From Alphaproteobacteria bacterium (GTDB lineage Bacteria > Pseudomonadota > Alphaproteobacteria > JAJTHO01): DNA of 13,615 nt. Positions 4,619 through 10,963 of this stretch are shown in pieces; within the stretch, counting starts at the first letter, position 1, and each line of letters opens with the position of its first letter. The notes below the pieces were generated by a model that was given only the letters and a program-made list of their open reading frames with translations, was not told the origin of the DNA and searched no databases. The stretch lies in the NCBI GenBank assembly GCA_021297975.1, contig JAJTHO010000082.1, forward strand, positions 1 to 13,615. Direction: 5' to 3'. The translations under genes were made by a program, and so were the position numbers.

Positions 4619-6507
4619 GGCGGCATCCTCTGTATCCGGCGCGTTGCCGCGCTAAAGCCGCCCGCCGTCATCAGCAGCGCCCCCGCCCACAGCCAGGGTT
4701 GCAGCGGATGCACGGTTGCGTGCACCGGCCAGGCCGTCTCGCCCATGCGCCGCTCACCAAGTGCGACATATACATCCCCGGTCAGGTGGGTCAGAAGCCC
4801 CACTTCGCTGGTACTCGTGCCGTCACCATGGGTATAAAACCGCTGTTCAGCGTTGAGGGTTCCTTGCGGGATGCCGCCTTCCAACAGCACAAAACGCGCC
4901 CGCTGGGCAACATACGCAGGCGTTGCGTAAGGCTGAACGGACTCAAGCAGTAATTCCTGCCCCGCAAGAGTAATCCGCTCGCCCGGCTGCATCGCGACAA
5001 TCCGCTCACTGCGCCAGGAGACCGCCGCAACAACCGCTAAAGCCGCAATCCCCGCGCCGCCATGCGCGAGCCACACGCCCCACAGGCGCACGCCTTTTGG
5101 CATGGAGAATGCCTGTACAAATGCCCCAGATAGCGGCAACAACGCGATAAACGCCAGCGCCGCACTGGCCGCGTCAATCTGCGGCTGGGTTATAATCAGC
5201 GCGAGGAGAAACAGCAGCGCACCCGCAACCGTGCGTTCGCAGAGTCGTTGCAGCCTTAATCGCGGCGTGCTATCCCAAGCCGTATATGGAGCAGCCGCCA
5301 TCATCACCAGAATCCCTAAAAGCCACGGCACAACGGCGGCGTTATAGTACGGCGCTCCCACCGATACTGGTTCCGCCCCGATGGACGCGAGCAGCAGCGG
5401 GTAAACAGTTCCCAAACACACAATTACGAAGACCGCAGTTAGCGCGTAATTATTGGCGGCTAACGCGCTGGTGCGCAGAGAGAAAGCAGGACGCGGCGCT
5501 GCTTTTGGCTGAGATTCAAGAAAGCGCGCAAACGAAGCCAGCCCAAAAACCAGAAGTCCCGCGAGAATAGATAAGATTGCAACCCCGCGTGCCGGGTCTA
5601 CCGCAAAGGCATGCACCGAGGTAATCACCCCGGAGCGCACAAGAAACAGCCCCAACGTTGAGGCGCAAAAGGCGCTGAGCGCCAGCAGCAGTGTCCAGCG
5701 GGGAAAGGCGCCGCGCTTAGCCGTTGCGATGAGAGAATGCAGCAGGGCTGTGCCAAGCAGCCACGGCAACAGCGAGGCATTCTCCACCGGATCCCAAAAC
5801 CAGAAGCCGCCCCAACCCAGCTCATAATACGCCCAGAAACTGCCTAAACCGATACCCACCGTTAAAAATGCCCACGGTATCAGCACAAACGGGCGCAGCC
5901 TTTCGGCAAAATCCTGTAATGTCAGCGTGTGCGGCATGAGGCAATAAGCCGCCGTCAGCGCGTACACAGCAGCAAAACCAACATACCCCGCATAGAGCAT
6001 CGGCGGGTGCGCGGCCAGCGCCGGGTCTTGCAACAGCGGATTCAGGCCGTTGCCATCAAGCGCGGGGGGGGTAAGGCGGGTAAATGGGCTGGACAGCGCG
6101 AGCAGATAGACATTGAACGCAGTGATAATGCCGGCCAGTAAACGCGTTCCCAGGTTTGTAATCGGTGCAGGCAAGAGCGTTGTGCGGCTCAACCAGAACG
6201 CATAGATCCAGAGCACCAGCAGCCACATCAGTAGCGACCCTTCGTGGTTGCCCCATAGCCCTGTGATACGATACAGTAAGGATGCGCCGCTGTGGCTGTG
6301 GCTGGCAACCAAGGCGCTTGAGAAATCAAGGGTGACAAAGGCGGCGGCCATGCTGATAAAACTTAGGACAGCGCCCGCCGAACCGATTGCAATAACACCG
6401 CGTTGCTGGTTTTTATGCGGGATAACAGCCGCGTACAGCGCAGCGATTGCCGCAATCCAGAACAGAAAATGGGCGCTTTCAACATAGGAAAAGGGCGGGC
6501 TGTACAT
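4612..6507 (-). CDS. ccmF: Cytochrome c haem lyase subunit CcmF
   Basis: This 631-residue polytopic membrane protein (E. coli CcmF has 647) belongs to system I cytochrome c maturation. CcmF takes haem from holo-CcmE and, with CcmH/CcmI, attaches it to the CXXCH motif of apocytochrome c on the periplasmic side. Visible landmarks are WGNHEGSLLMW near residue 85, the NPLLQDPALAAHPPMLYAGY block near 156-175 with a conserved His, the WWD-type motif WGGFWFWDPVEN at about 232-243, and RSGVITSVHAFAVDPARG. All match CcmF/NrfE closely. A late periplasmic domain follows residue 500, then a final membrane helix. The ATG at 6507 is preceded only by a weak AAGAA, so the start is moderately sure. ccmA-E, ccmG and ccmH are not beside it, so the ccm genes are split. 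Confidence 0.95.
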   Translation of the reverse strand: MYSPPFSYVESAHFLFWIAAIAALYAAVIPHKNQQRGVIAIGSAGAVLSFISMAAAFVTLDFSSALVASHSHSGASLLYRITGLWGNHEGSLLMWLLVLWIYAFWLSRTTLLPAPITNLGTRLLAGIITAFNVYLLALSSPFTRLTPPALDGNGLNPLLQDPALAAHPPMLYAGYVGFAAVYALTAAYCLMPHTLTLQDFAERLRPFVLIPWAFLTVGIGLGSFWAYYELGWGGFWFWDPVENASLLPWLLGTALLHSLIATAKRGAFPRWTLLLALSAFCASTLGLFLVRSGVITSVHAFAVDPARGVAILSILAGLLVFGLASFARFLESQPKAAPRPAFSLRTSALAANNYALTAVFVIVCLGTVYPLLLASIGAEPVSVGAPYYNAAVVPWLLGILVMMAAAPYTAWDSTPRLRLQRLCERTVAGALLFLLALIITQPQIDAASAALAFIALLPLSGAFVQAFSMPKGVRLWGVWLAHGGAGIAALAVVAAVSWRSERIVAMQPGERITLAGQELLLESVQPYATPAYVAQRARFVLLEGGIPQGTLNAEQRFYTHGDGTSTSEVGLLTHLTGDVYVALGERRMGETAWPVHATVHPLQPWLWAGALLMTAGGFSAATRRIQRMPPC

Positions 6508-6571
6508 TTGTTCTTGATTTATCCTTGGGTTTTAGGTAACCGTTTTCCTCCAACGCGCAAGGGTTTTTGCC

Positions 6572-6802
6572 ATGAAGGCCAACATTCATCCAGACTATCA
6601 CGAAATCACCATCGTTCGTACCGATGGCAGCAGCTATAAAAGCCGCAGCACTTACGGCAACGCCGGGGATACACTGCGCCTTGATATCGACACCCTGACA
6701 CACCCAGCGTGGACAGGCACCCAGCGCATGAACGATAGCGCCGGTCAGTTGTCTAAATTTAACAAGCGGTTTAGCAATCTGTCGTTTGGGAAAAAAGAAT
6801 AA
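6572..6802 (+). CDS. rpmE: 50S ribosomal protein L31
   Basis: This 76-residue protein begins MKANIHPDYHEITIVRTDG and includes TYGNAGDTLRLDIDTLTHPAWTG and a final KFNKRFSNLSF. The pattern IHPDYHEI...T(R)STYG...DIDxxxHPAWTG is that of alphaproteobacterial L31, located at the central protuberance bridging the two subunits. The four zinc-binding cysteines of the C+ type are absent, so this is the zinc-free form, usual in this class. AAGGG lies eight bases before the ATG at 6572. It diverges from ccmF across only 64 bp and its stop lies two bases from that of parE, so it has no terminator of its own between the two genes. Confidence 0.96.
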   Translation: MKANIHPDYHEITIVRTDGSSYKSRSTYGNAGDTLRLDIDTLTHPAWTGTQRMNDSAGQLSKFNKRFSNLSFGKKE

Positions 6803-6804
6803 TT

Positions 6805-7116
6805 TCAGCTTGTTGGCGCGTCCAATACGTTCTGCATGTTCCTCGATGCGTGAATAACTCTGGTAACTGTAACTGTTGTTGATTGAACCTCATAAATAAC
6901 ATAGTGCTTTCCAGTTGGAATGATGCGCGTATTCAATCCCAGCTCCTTTCTAAGGCGGTTGCGTTTAGGAGCGGTTTCAAGACTTGAGATCTGTTTGAAA
7001 AGTAACTTTTTGTAGGTGTTTTCTTGCTTTGTTCCCCATGTATCCAGCGTGTAAGCAAGAACATCCTTGAGGTCATCTTTAGCAGCTGAGGATAAAAGGA
7101 TTTTATAGCGTTTCAC
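6805..7116 (-). CDS. parE: ParE/RelE-family toxin
   Basis: This 103-residue basic protein begins MKRYKILLSSAAKDDLKDVLAY and shows the ParE-like order of an N-terminal strand, two helices (DDLKDVLAYTLDTWG, KLLFKQISSLETAP), then strands around TGKHYVIYEVQSTTVTVTRVIHA. This matches the ParE branch of the RelE/ParE superfamily, whose typed members poison DNA gyrase; the RNase residues of RelE are not evident. Its start overlaps parD by 14 bases, the usual antitoxin-first arrangement with coupled translation. The sequence is visibly more AT-rich than neighbouring genes, hinting at horizontal acquisition. It ends two bases from the stop of rpmE. Gyrase as target is inferred from the family. Confidence 0.88.
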   Translation of the reverse strand: MKRYKILLSSAAKDDLKDVLAYTLDTWGTKQENTYKKLLFKQISSLETAPKRNRLRKELGLNTRIIPTGKHYVIYEVQSTTVTVTRVIHASRNMQNVLDAPTS

Positions 7117-7393
7117 CAGTCACCATAGGGTTATAGCGGCGCGTGCCTGTGCTAACTTGTACGACGGCTTCTGCATGAAGCTCGTCCATGAGGGCTGCAT
7201 TAAAAGGTATCCACCCATCCCGCTCGCCGCTCTCAAAACCTTCTTGAATAAGCGCCTTTAGCTCATCAAGCTTTTGTTTTTTCTCGAATTCTTTAAGCGC
7301 AGCAGAGACGACCGATTCTGCTGAATCAAACAAGCCCTGACGAAGCTGGCCAGCGATAAAATTTTCCTGTGCGGGTTGAATGGTAACATGCAT
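7103..7393 (-). CDS. parD: ParD-family antitoxin
   Basis: This 96-residue protein begins MHVTIQPAQENFIAGQLRQG and continues FDSAESVVSAALKEFEKKQKLDELKALIQEG. The first 45 residues form the ribbon-helix-helix DNA-binding domain of the ParD/CopG type (N-terminal strand VTIQ, helix, then SAESVVSAALKEF helix). The rest is the flexible tail that wraps the toxin. The length exceeds the usual 80-90 by a few residues. The start at 7393 is fixed by alignment to the RHH strand, even though there is no ribosome binding site: a near-perfect extended -10 ends five bases upstream, so the mRNA is probably leaderless. ParD neutralises ParE and represses the operon with it. Confidence 0.88.
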   Translation of the reverse strand: MHVTIQPAQENFIAGQLRQGLFDSAESVVSAALKEFEKKQKLDELKALIQEGFESGERDGWIPFNAALMDELHAEAVVQVSTGTRRYNPMVTGETL

Positions 7394-7409
7394 GCCGCAT
7401 TATAGCATG
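7391..7409. repeat. Inverted repeat overlapping the parD start, likely ParD operator
   Basis: CATGC (7391-7395) and GCATG (7405-7409) are inverted repeats flanking the -10 of the parDE promoter and covering the parD start codon. ParD-type ribbon-helix-helix dimers bind such short inverted repeats to autorepress. The arms are only 5 bp, so the role rests on position. Confidence 0.45.
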
Positions 7410-7426
7410 ATTTCTTACAAAGACAA
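7399..7426 (-). promoter_or_regulatory. parDE promoter, extended -10, leaderless transcript
   Basis: Reading leftward, TTGTCT (7426-7421) serves as -35, followed by a 16-bp spacer and the extended -10 TGC-TATAAT (7407-7399), with a perfect TATAAT hexamer. The parD ATG starts only five bases beyond the hexamer, so transcription should begin at or beside its first base. The -35 lies within the last codons of pth. Confidence 0.75.
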
Positions 7427-7936
7427 TAAAGCCATTGCTTTCACCAGCACACTGGGCAGCGTCTCGCGCTCAGCGGCACTAAACGGGCTCAGTACATAAT
7501 CCGATACCGCATCTTTATGCCCCGGATGGCCAATACCGATGCGAATGCGGGTATACTCCGCGCCCAGCGCCGCCGTGATGCTTTTCAGGCCATTGTGACC
7601 CGCATCGCCGCCGCCGGTTTTCATGCGCACCGTGCCAAAAGCAAGGTCAAGCTCATCATGCAGCACGGTGATGCGCTCATTCGGGATTTTATAAAACTGC
7701 GCTGCCGCTTGAACAGAATTGCCCGACAGGTTCATGTAGGTTTGTGGTTTTAGAAGAAAAATCTTCTCACTTGCCACTTGAGCCGATGCAAATAGGCCGC
7801 TGAATTTCGATGAAAAAGATGTCTTGAGCGCGGTGCTGAGGCTGTCAGCCACCATAAAACCCACGTTATGACGATGCTGCGCATATTCGCTGCCTGGATT
7901 ACCCAAGCCAACGATAAGGCGAGGCGATGCCGTCAC
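7415..7936 (-). CDS. pth: Peptidyl-tRNA hydrolase, short at the C-terminus
   Basis: Pth frees tRNA from peptidyl-tRNA that drops off the ribosome and is normally essential. The 173-residue protein has RLIVGLGNPGSEY with Asn13, HRHNVGF with catalytic His23, MNLSG with Asn69, HDELDL with Asp94, and GGGDAGHNGLKSI and RIRIGIGHPG further on. These equal the E. coli Asn10/His20/Asn68/Asp93 set. The start is a GTG at 7936, nine bases after the rplY stop and without a clear Shine-Dalgarno sequence, so translation is probably coupled. E. coli Pth has 194 residues; here the sequence stops after AMALLSL, so about 20 C-terminal residues, including the last helix, are missing. The parDE promoter sits exactly there. 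It is the last gene of the prs-rplY-pth set. Confidence 0.95.
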   Translation of the reverse strand: MTASPRLIVGLGNPGSEYAQHRHNVGFMVADSLSTALKTSFSSKFSGLFASAQVASEKIFLLKPQTYMNLSGNSVQAAAQFYKIPNERITVLHDELDLAFGTVRMKTGGGDAGHNGLKSITAALGAEYTRIRIGIGHPGHKDAVSDYVLSPFSAAERETLPSVLVKAMALLSL

Positions 7937-7945
7937 CGTCAGAAA

Positions 7946-8566
7946 TTACGACTTAGCAGGCTCTTCAGCAGCCGCCGCAGCAGGCTTGGCTTCTTCAAGG
8001 GCTTTTGGCGCAACGATGGTCACAATGGTGAAATCGCGGTCTTGAATCACGAAACGCACGCCTTCAGGAAGCGCAATGGCGCTGGATTTAACGGAATCAC
8101 CAATCTTGATGTCGCTAATATCAATATCGAAATGCTCAGGAATTTTATCCGCAAGACAGGTCACTTCGACTGAGTGCATGACGTGGTTTAAAATGCCGCC
8201 AATTTTGAGGCCTTTGCACTTGTCTTGATTGGTCAAAACAACAGGAATTTCAACGTGAATGCGGGTGTTGCCGGTAATGCGCTGCAGGTCAACATGCAGC
8301 GGCTGGTCGTTCAAGGGGTGAAACTGGACATCGCGGGGCAGAACGCGGGTCTTTTTGCCATTAATTTCAATTTCATACAGCGATGCGTAGAATGACGCGG
8401 TGTTGATGCCTTTGATAACATCGCGCGGGTCTAAGGCCACCATCTGCGGTGCGGCGGTGCCGCCGTAAACAATCGCGGGCACTTTGCCATCATTGCGCAC
8501 AGCGCGGGCAATGCCGCTGCCGCTGCCCAATTTTTCTTCCGCTTTCCAAACAGCGACGTTAGCCAT
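7946..8566 (-). CDS. rplY: 50S ribosomal protein L25, long (CTC/TL5) form
   Basis: This 206-residue protein is the two-domain L25. The N-terminal domain (about 1-95: AVWKAEEKLGSGSGIARAVR, KVPAIVYGG, RVLPRDVQFHPLNDQPLHVDL) binds 5S rRNA. The C-terminal TL5/CTC domain (about 96-190) carries HVEIPVVLTNQDKCKG, GGILNHVMHSVEVTCLADKIPEHFDIDIS and the IGDSV motif. The tail is Ala/Glu/Lys rich and probably disordered. TTGGAGAT lies seven bases before the ATG. It stands 26 bases after prs and nine before pth, an order conserved in many Alphaproteobacteria and read as one operon. Confidence 0.96.
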   Translation of the reverse strand: MANVAVWKAEEKLGSGSGIARAVRNDGKVPAIVYGGTAAPQMVALDPRDVIKGINTASFYASLYEIEINGKKTRVLPRDVQFHPLNDQPLHVDLQRITGNTRIHVEIPVVLTNQDKCKGLKIGGILNHVMHSVEVTCLADKIPEHFDIDISDIKIGDSVKSSAIALPEGVRFVIQDRDFTIVTIVAPKALEEAKPAAAAAEEPAKS

Positions 8567-8592
8567 AATAAATCTCCAAGTACTACAAAGTG

Positions 8593-9525
8593 TTAGTCAA
8601 ACAAGCTCGACACAGAACGGTCTTCAGCAATACGCAACATCGCCTCAGAAAGCAAGGGGGCAATTGTTAATTGCCGGATTTTATCGCAAAGCCGCACAGC
8701 GTCTGTTGCCGGGATGCTGTCGGTAATCACCAGGCGCTCTAGGGGAGAGGCGGAAACGCGGGCAACCGCGCCGCCAGAGAGCACGCCGTGAGTGACATAG
8801 GCGGATGCGGAGGCCGCGCCGGCCTTAACCAGTGCCTCTGCTGCGTTGCACAGTGTTCCGGCGGAATCAACAATATCATCCACCATAATGCAATGGCGGC
8901 CAGCCACATCGCCGATAATGTTCATCACTTCGGAAATGCCTGCTTTTTCGCGGCGTTTGTCAATAATCGCGAGGTCAACATTAAGCCGTTTCGCAATCGC
9001 CCGGGCGCGCACAACGCCGCCAACATCAGGGGAGACGACAACGATTTCCTTGCCCTTGTACTGTTCTTGAATATCGGCAGTGAACACAGGTGCGCTAAAC
9101 AAATTATCGGTGGGTATATCAAAGAACCCTTGAATCTGCCCGGCGTGTAAATCCATGGTCAGAACCCGCGATGCGCCGGCGACGGTGATAAGATTGGCAA
9201 CGAGTTTGGCGGAAATAGGGGTGCGGGGGCCCGATTTACGGTCTTGGCGGGCATAGCCAAAATAAGGAATCACAGCGGTAATGCGTTTGGCTGAGCCGCG
9301 TTTTAGCGCGTCACACGTGACCAGAAGTTCCATCAAATTATCGTTTGTGGGCGAACAGGTACTCTGCACCACATATACATCATGGCCGCGCACGTTTTCC
9401 TGAATTTCAACGAACACCTCCATATCCGCGAAACGCTTGATACTGGCGCGGGTAAGCGGCAGCTTAAGACAAGCGCAGATTGCCTCAGAAAGGGGGCGGT
9501 TGCTGTTACAGGATAGGATTTTCAT
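8593..9525 (-). CDS. prs: Ribose-phosphate pyrophosphokinase
   Basis: Prs makes PRPP from ribose 5-phosphate and ATP, feeding purine, pyrimidine, histidine, tryptophan and NAD synthesis. The 310 residues fit the class I enzyme. Visible blocks are NSNRPLSEAI at the N-terminus, QSTCSPTNDNLMELL, PYFGYARQDRKSGPRTPISAK (ATP and ribose binding), MDLHAGQIQGFFDIPTDNL, VVSPDVGGVVRARA, the flexible catalytic loop DKRREKAGI, and the PRPP loop MVDDIVDSAGTLC. The ATG at 9525 has no Shine-Dalgarno sequence; instead an inverted repeat lies three bases upstream. It is followed closely by rplY. It is probably first or second in an operon, depending on whether the unknown gene 47 bases upstream is co-transcribed. 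Confidence 0.97.
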   Translation of the reverse strand: MKILSCNSNRPLSEAICACLKLPLTRASIKRFADMEVFVEIQENVRGHDVYVVQSTCSPTNDNLMELLVTCDALKRGSAKRITAVIPYFGYARQDRKSGPRTPISAKLVANLITVAGASRVLTMDLHAGQIQGFFDIPTDNLFSAPVFTADIQEQYKGKEIVVVSPDVGGVVRARAIAKRLNVDLAIIDKRREKAGISEVMNIIGDVAGRHCIMVDDIVDSAGTLCNAAEALVKAGAASASAYVTHGVLSGGAVARVSASPLERLVITDSIPATDAVRLCDKIRQLTIAPLLSEAMLRIAEDRSVSSLFD

Positions 9526-9528
9526 GGT

Positions 9529-9547
9529 CGCGTCTGCTTAGGACGCG
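9529..9547 (-). repeat. Inverted repeat occupying the ribosome-binding position of prs
   Basis: CGCGTC (9529-9534) and GACGCG (9542-9547) are exact inverted repeats with a 7-base loop. The element ends three bases before the prs ATG, where a Shine-Dalgarno sequence would be expected and none is seen. As RNA it would form a small GC-rich hairpin. Translational control is inferred. Confidence 0.5.
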
Positions 9548-9572
9548 GCGCGCATTTTTGCAAGTGCTATGC

Positions 9573-10037
9573 TTATTTTTTCTTAGAGACTGTTTTTTTG
9601 ACTATGAAACTCTGCGGTGCATGGTCGCGTAATAAACAGACAGGAACATGCGACTCCGCGACTAAATGGCAGCATGTAAGAAGAATTTGCCGCACATCGA
9701 CCGGACGCGTAAGCTCAGCCCGCCCCAGTAAAAACAGGGATTGCGTTTTGCTGATGCCGAAGCGGACTTTATCGCTGCCGAAAAAATTCTTTGCATATTC
9801 AAGAACATCAAGGGCGTGTTGGCGTTTTCCCGCGCCTTCAATGCTGAAGGGAAGTGAGCCGAATTCAGCCAATAACAAAAGCATCGGCGGTTCGCCTGCG
9901 GTGTTCACCTGGCCACGATACGCGGCGCTGCCGACTTGAAAATTAAAGTTTAAAAACTCAGGATCAGTTTTTCCAAGCCGCGCCTTGAGAGCGGATAGGT
10001 CAACCAGAGTGCCAAGTTCTTCGATGTGTTGCGACAT
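9573..10037 (-). CDS. Conserved-looking hypothetical protein upstream of prs
   Basis: I do not recognise this 154-residue protein. The start at 10037 (MSQHIEELGTLVDLSALKARL) is chosen over the ATG at 10052, which would add MILFS; neither has a ribosome binding site. Secondary structure by eye alternates helices and strands: helix 1-20, strands FNFQVGSAAYRGQV and PPMLLLLAEFGSLPFS, helix ALDVLEYAKNFFG, strands VRFGISKTQSLFLLGRAEL, helix DVRQILLTCCHLVAES, and strand VPVCLLRD. This order resembles the YbjN/CesT-like chaperone fold, but that is a shape resemblance only. The C-terminus is lysine-rich (KKTVSKKK). There is no signal peptide. It lies 47 bases upstream of prs on the same strand and may belong to that transcript. 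Confidence 0.65.
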   Translation of the reverse strand: MSQHIEELGTLVDLSALKARLGKTDPEFLNFNFQVGSAAYRGQVNTAGEPPMLLLLAEFGSLPFSIEGAGKRQHALDVLEYAKNFFGSDKVRFGISKTQSLFLLGRAELTRPVDVRQILLTCCHLVAESHVPVCLLRDHAPQSFIVKKTVSKKK

Positions 10038-10056
10038 ACTGAATAGTATCATGGTG

Positions 10057-10077
10057 CTGTTAGCAATGTATTAACAG
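10057..10077. repeat. Inverted repeat upstream of the 9573-10037 gene
   Basis: CTGTTA (10057-10062) and TAACAG (10072-10077) are exact inverted repeats with nine bases between them. A second small one, ATACT/AGTAT (10036-10040 and 10045-10049), overlaps the gene start. Operator function is possible but neither repeat is strong. No convincing promoter was recognised in the 10053-10220 gap. Confidence 0.3.
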
Positions 10078-10220
10078 ACGCGTTAGGGCTGTATCGGGCG
10101 TGTCATTTTAGCATCACAAACGGGAAAAGTAGGCGGACTAGGCCGCATCATGATTGTATTGGCGGCGCTGTTGACGTTAATTGCACTCATTAGGCTTTAC
10201 ATAATGAAGGATATAGCCCC

Positions 10221-10826
10221 ATGAGTTTTACTTCTACTATCCGCAATAGCGCGTTCGCGGCCTTAGCTATTTTTGCGGCCAATTCGGCTCCAGCCTTTGC
10301 ACAGGTCAACCAAGATTCGGTTAAAGATGCACGCGGCAACAATGTTGTTGATGCGCGCGGCAACTGTGTTCGCAGCAAGTGGGAAACCGCTAATGACCTA
10401 TGCGGTAATGATGCGGGTGGTGCTCTTGCCGGTAAGAAAAAACTTCCTGGCGATCTAACTGCTGAAGAGCGGGTTGTTTATTTTGCCTTTGATTCATCAA
10501 AGCTGACAAAGCAAGAGCAGCGCAAACTCGACACAATTGCGAGCGTCCTTAAATCTTCAAAAGGTCTTGTCTCTGCTAACGTTGTTGGTTACGCCGATCA
10601 AATCGGAACAAACGCCTATAACGAAAAATTATCTATGCGCCGTGCCCGTACTGTGCAGGACTATCTAGCCAAAAAAGGCTTTGTTGATAACAAGAAAGCA
10701 CAAGTGCGCGGCCTTGGTGAGACCGATTCACAGAGCCGTTGTGACGGCATCACCAACCGCGGAAAACTCATTGAGTGCCTTTGGAAGGACCGCCGCGTAG
10801 AAGTGCAATTACAGCTGAAAAAGTAA
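10221..10826 (+). CDS. OmpA-family peptidoglycan-binding protein
   Basis: This 201-residue envelope protein has a signal peptide ending Ala-Phe-Ala near residue 27, with AAGGA ten bases before the ATG. Residues 28-70 hold DARGNNVVDARGNCVRSKWE with a nearby second cysteine, a motif seen in small OmpA proteins of several proteobacteria. The OmpA domain fills about 80-201: VVYFAFDSSKL, ANVVGYADQIGTNAYNEKLSMRRARTV (consensus Asp and Arg that contact diaminopimelate of peptidoglycan), then GLGE and SRCDGITNRGKLIECLWKDRRVEV, where two cysteines match the disulfide loop of E. coli OmpA. No beta-barrel is present, so the protein is periplasmic or anchored otherwise, probably linking the outer layer to the wall. 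No lipobox is seen. A strong terminator follows. Confidence 0.92.
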   Translation: MSFTSTIRNSAFAALAIFAANSAPAFAQVNQDSVKDARGNNVVDARGNCVRSKWETANDLCGNDAGGALAGKKKLPGDLTAEERVVYFAFDSSKLTKQEQRKLDTIASVLKSSKGLVSANVVGYADQIGTNAYNEKLSMRRARTVQDYLAKKGFVDNKKAQVRGLGETDSQSRCDGITNRGKLIECLWKDRRVEVQLQLKK

Positions 10827-10846
10827 GTTGTTGTTTAATAAGCGAG

Positions 10847-10876
10847 AAAGGCTCCCCTTTTGGGGAGCCTTTTTTT
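10847..10876 (+). terminator. Intrinsic terminator of the OmpA-family gene
   Basis: GGCTCCCC (10850-10857), a TTTT loop and GGGGAGCC (10862-10869) form a perfect 8-bp GC-rich stem preceded by AAA and followed by seven T. It begins 20 bases after the stop codon and separates the OmpA gene from dapB. Confidence 0.95.
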
Positions 10877-10886
10877 GATGTATTCA

Positions 10887-10896
10887 TTGTGCACAA
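10887..10896. repeat. 10-bp palindrome upstream of dapB
   Basis: TTGTGCACAA is a perfect 10-bp palindrome 67 bp before the dapB start, in the only space where a dapB promoter could lie. It may be an operator. No clear -35/-10 pair was found beside it. Confidence 0.35.
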
Positions 10897-10907
10897 CACC
10901 GAAACAT

Positions 10908-10933
10908 CCGTTGCTTTTTCAACGCAGCAACGG
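10908..10933 (+). repeat. 8-bp inverted repeat in the dapB leader
   Basis: CCGTTGCT (10908-10915) and AGCAACGG (10926-10933) are exact inverted repeats separated by ten bases, 30 bp before the dapB start. As RNA this is a stable leader hairpin. No T-run follows and it lacks the size of a lysine riboswitch, so its function is unknown. Confidence 0.5.
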
Positions 10934-10963
10934 CACAACGACTCTTCATAAGGGACACGGATA

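Noticed and set aside
10181..10205. The stretch before the OmpA gene contains CACTCATTAGGC and TTTACA, recalling the E. coli lac promoter region.
   Set aside because: The shared part is about 12 bases, the order and spacing to TTTACA differ from lac, and nothing else in the window looks vector-derived; treated as chance. TTGACG at 10171 also has no -10 at 16-18 bp.
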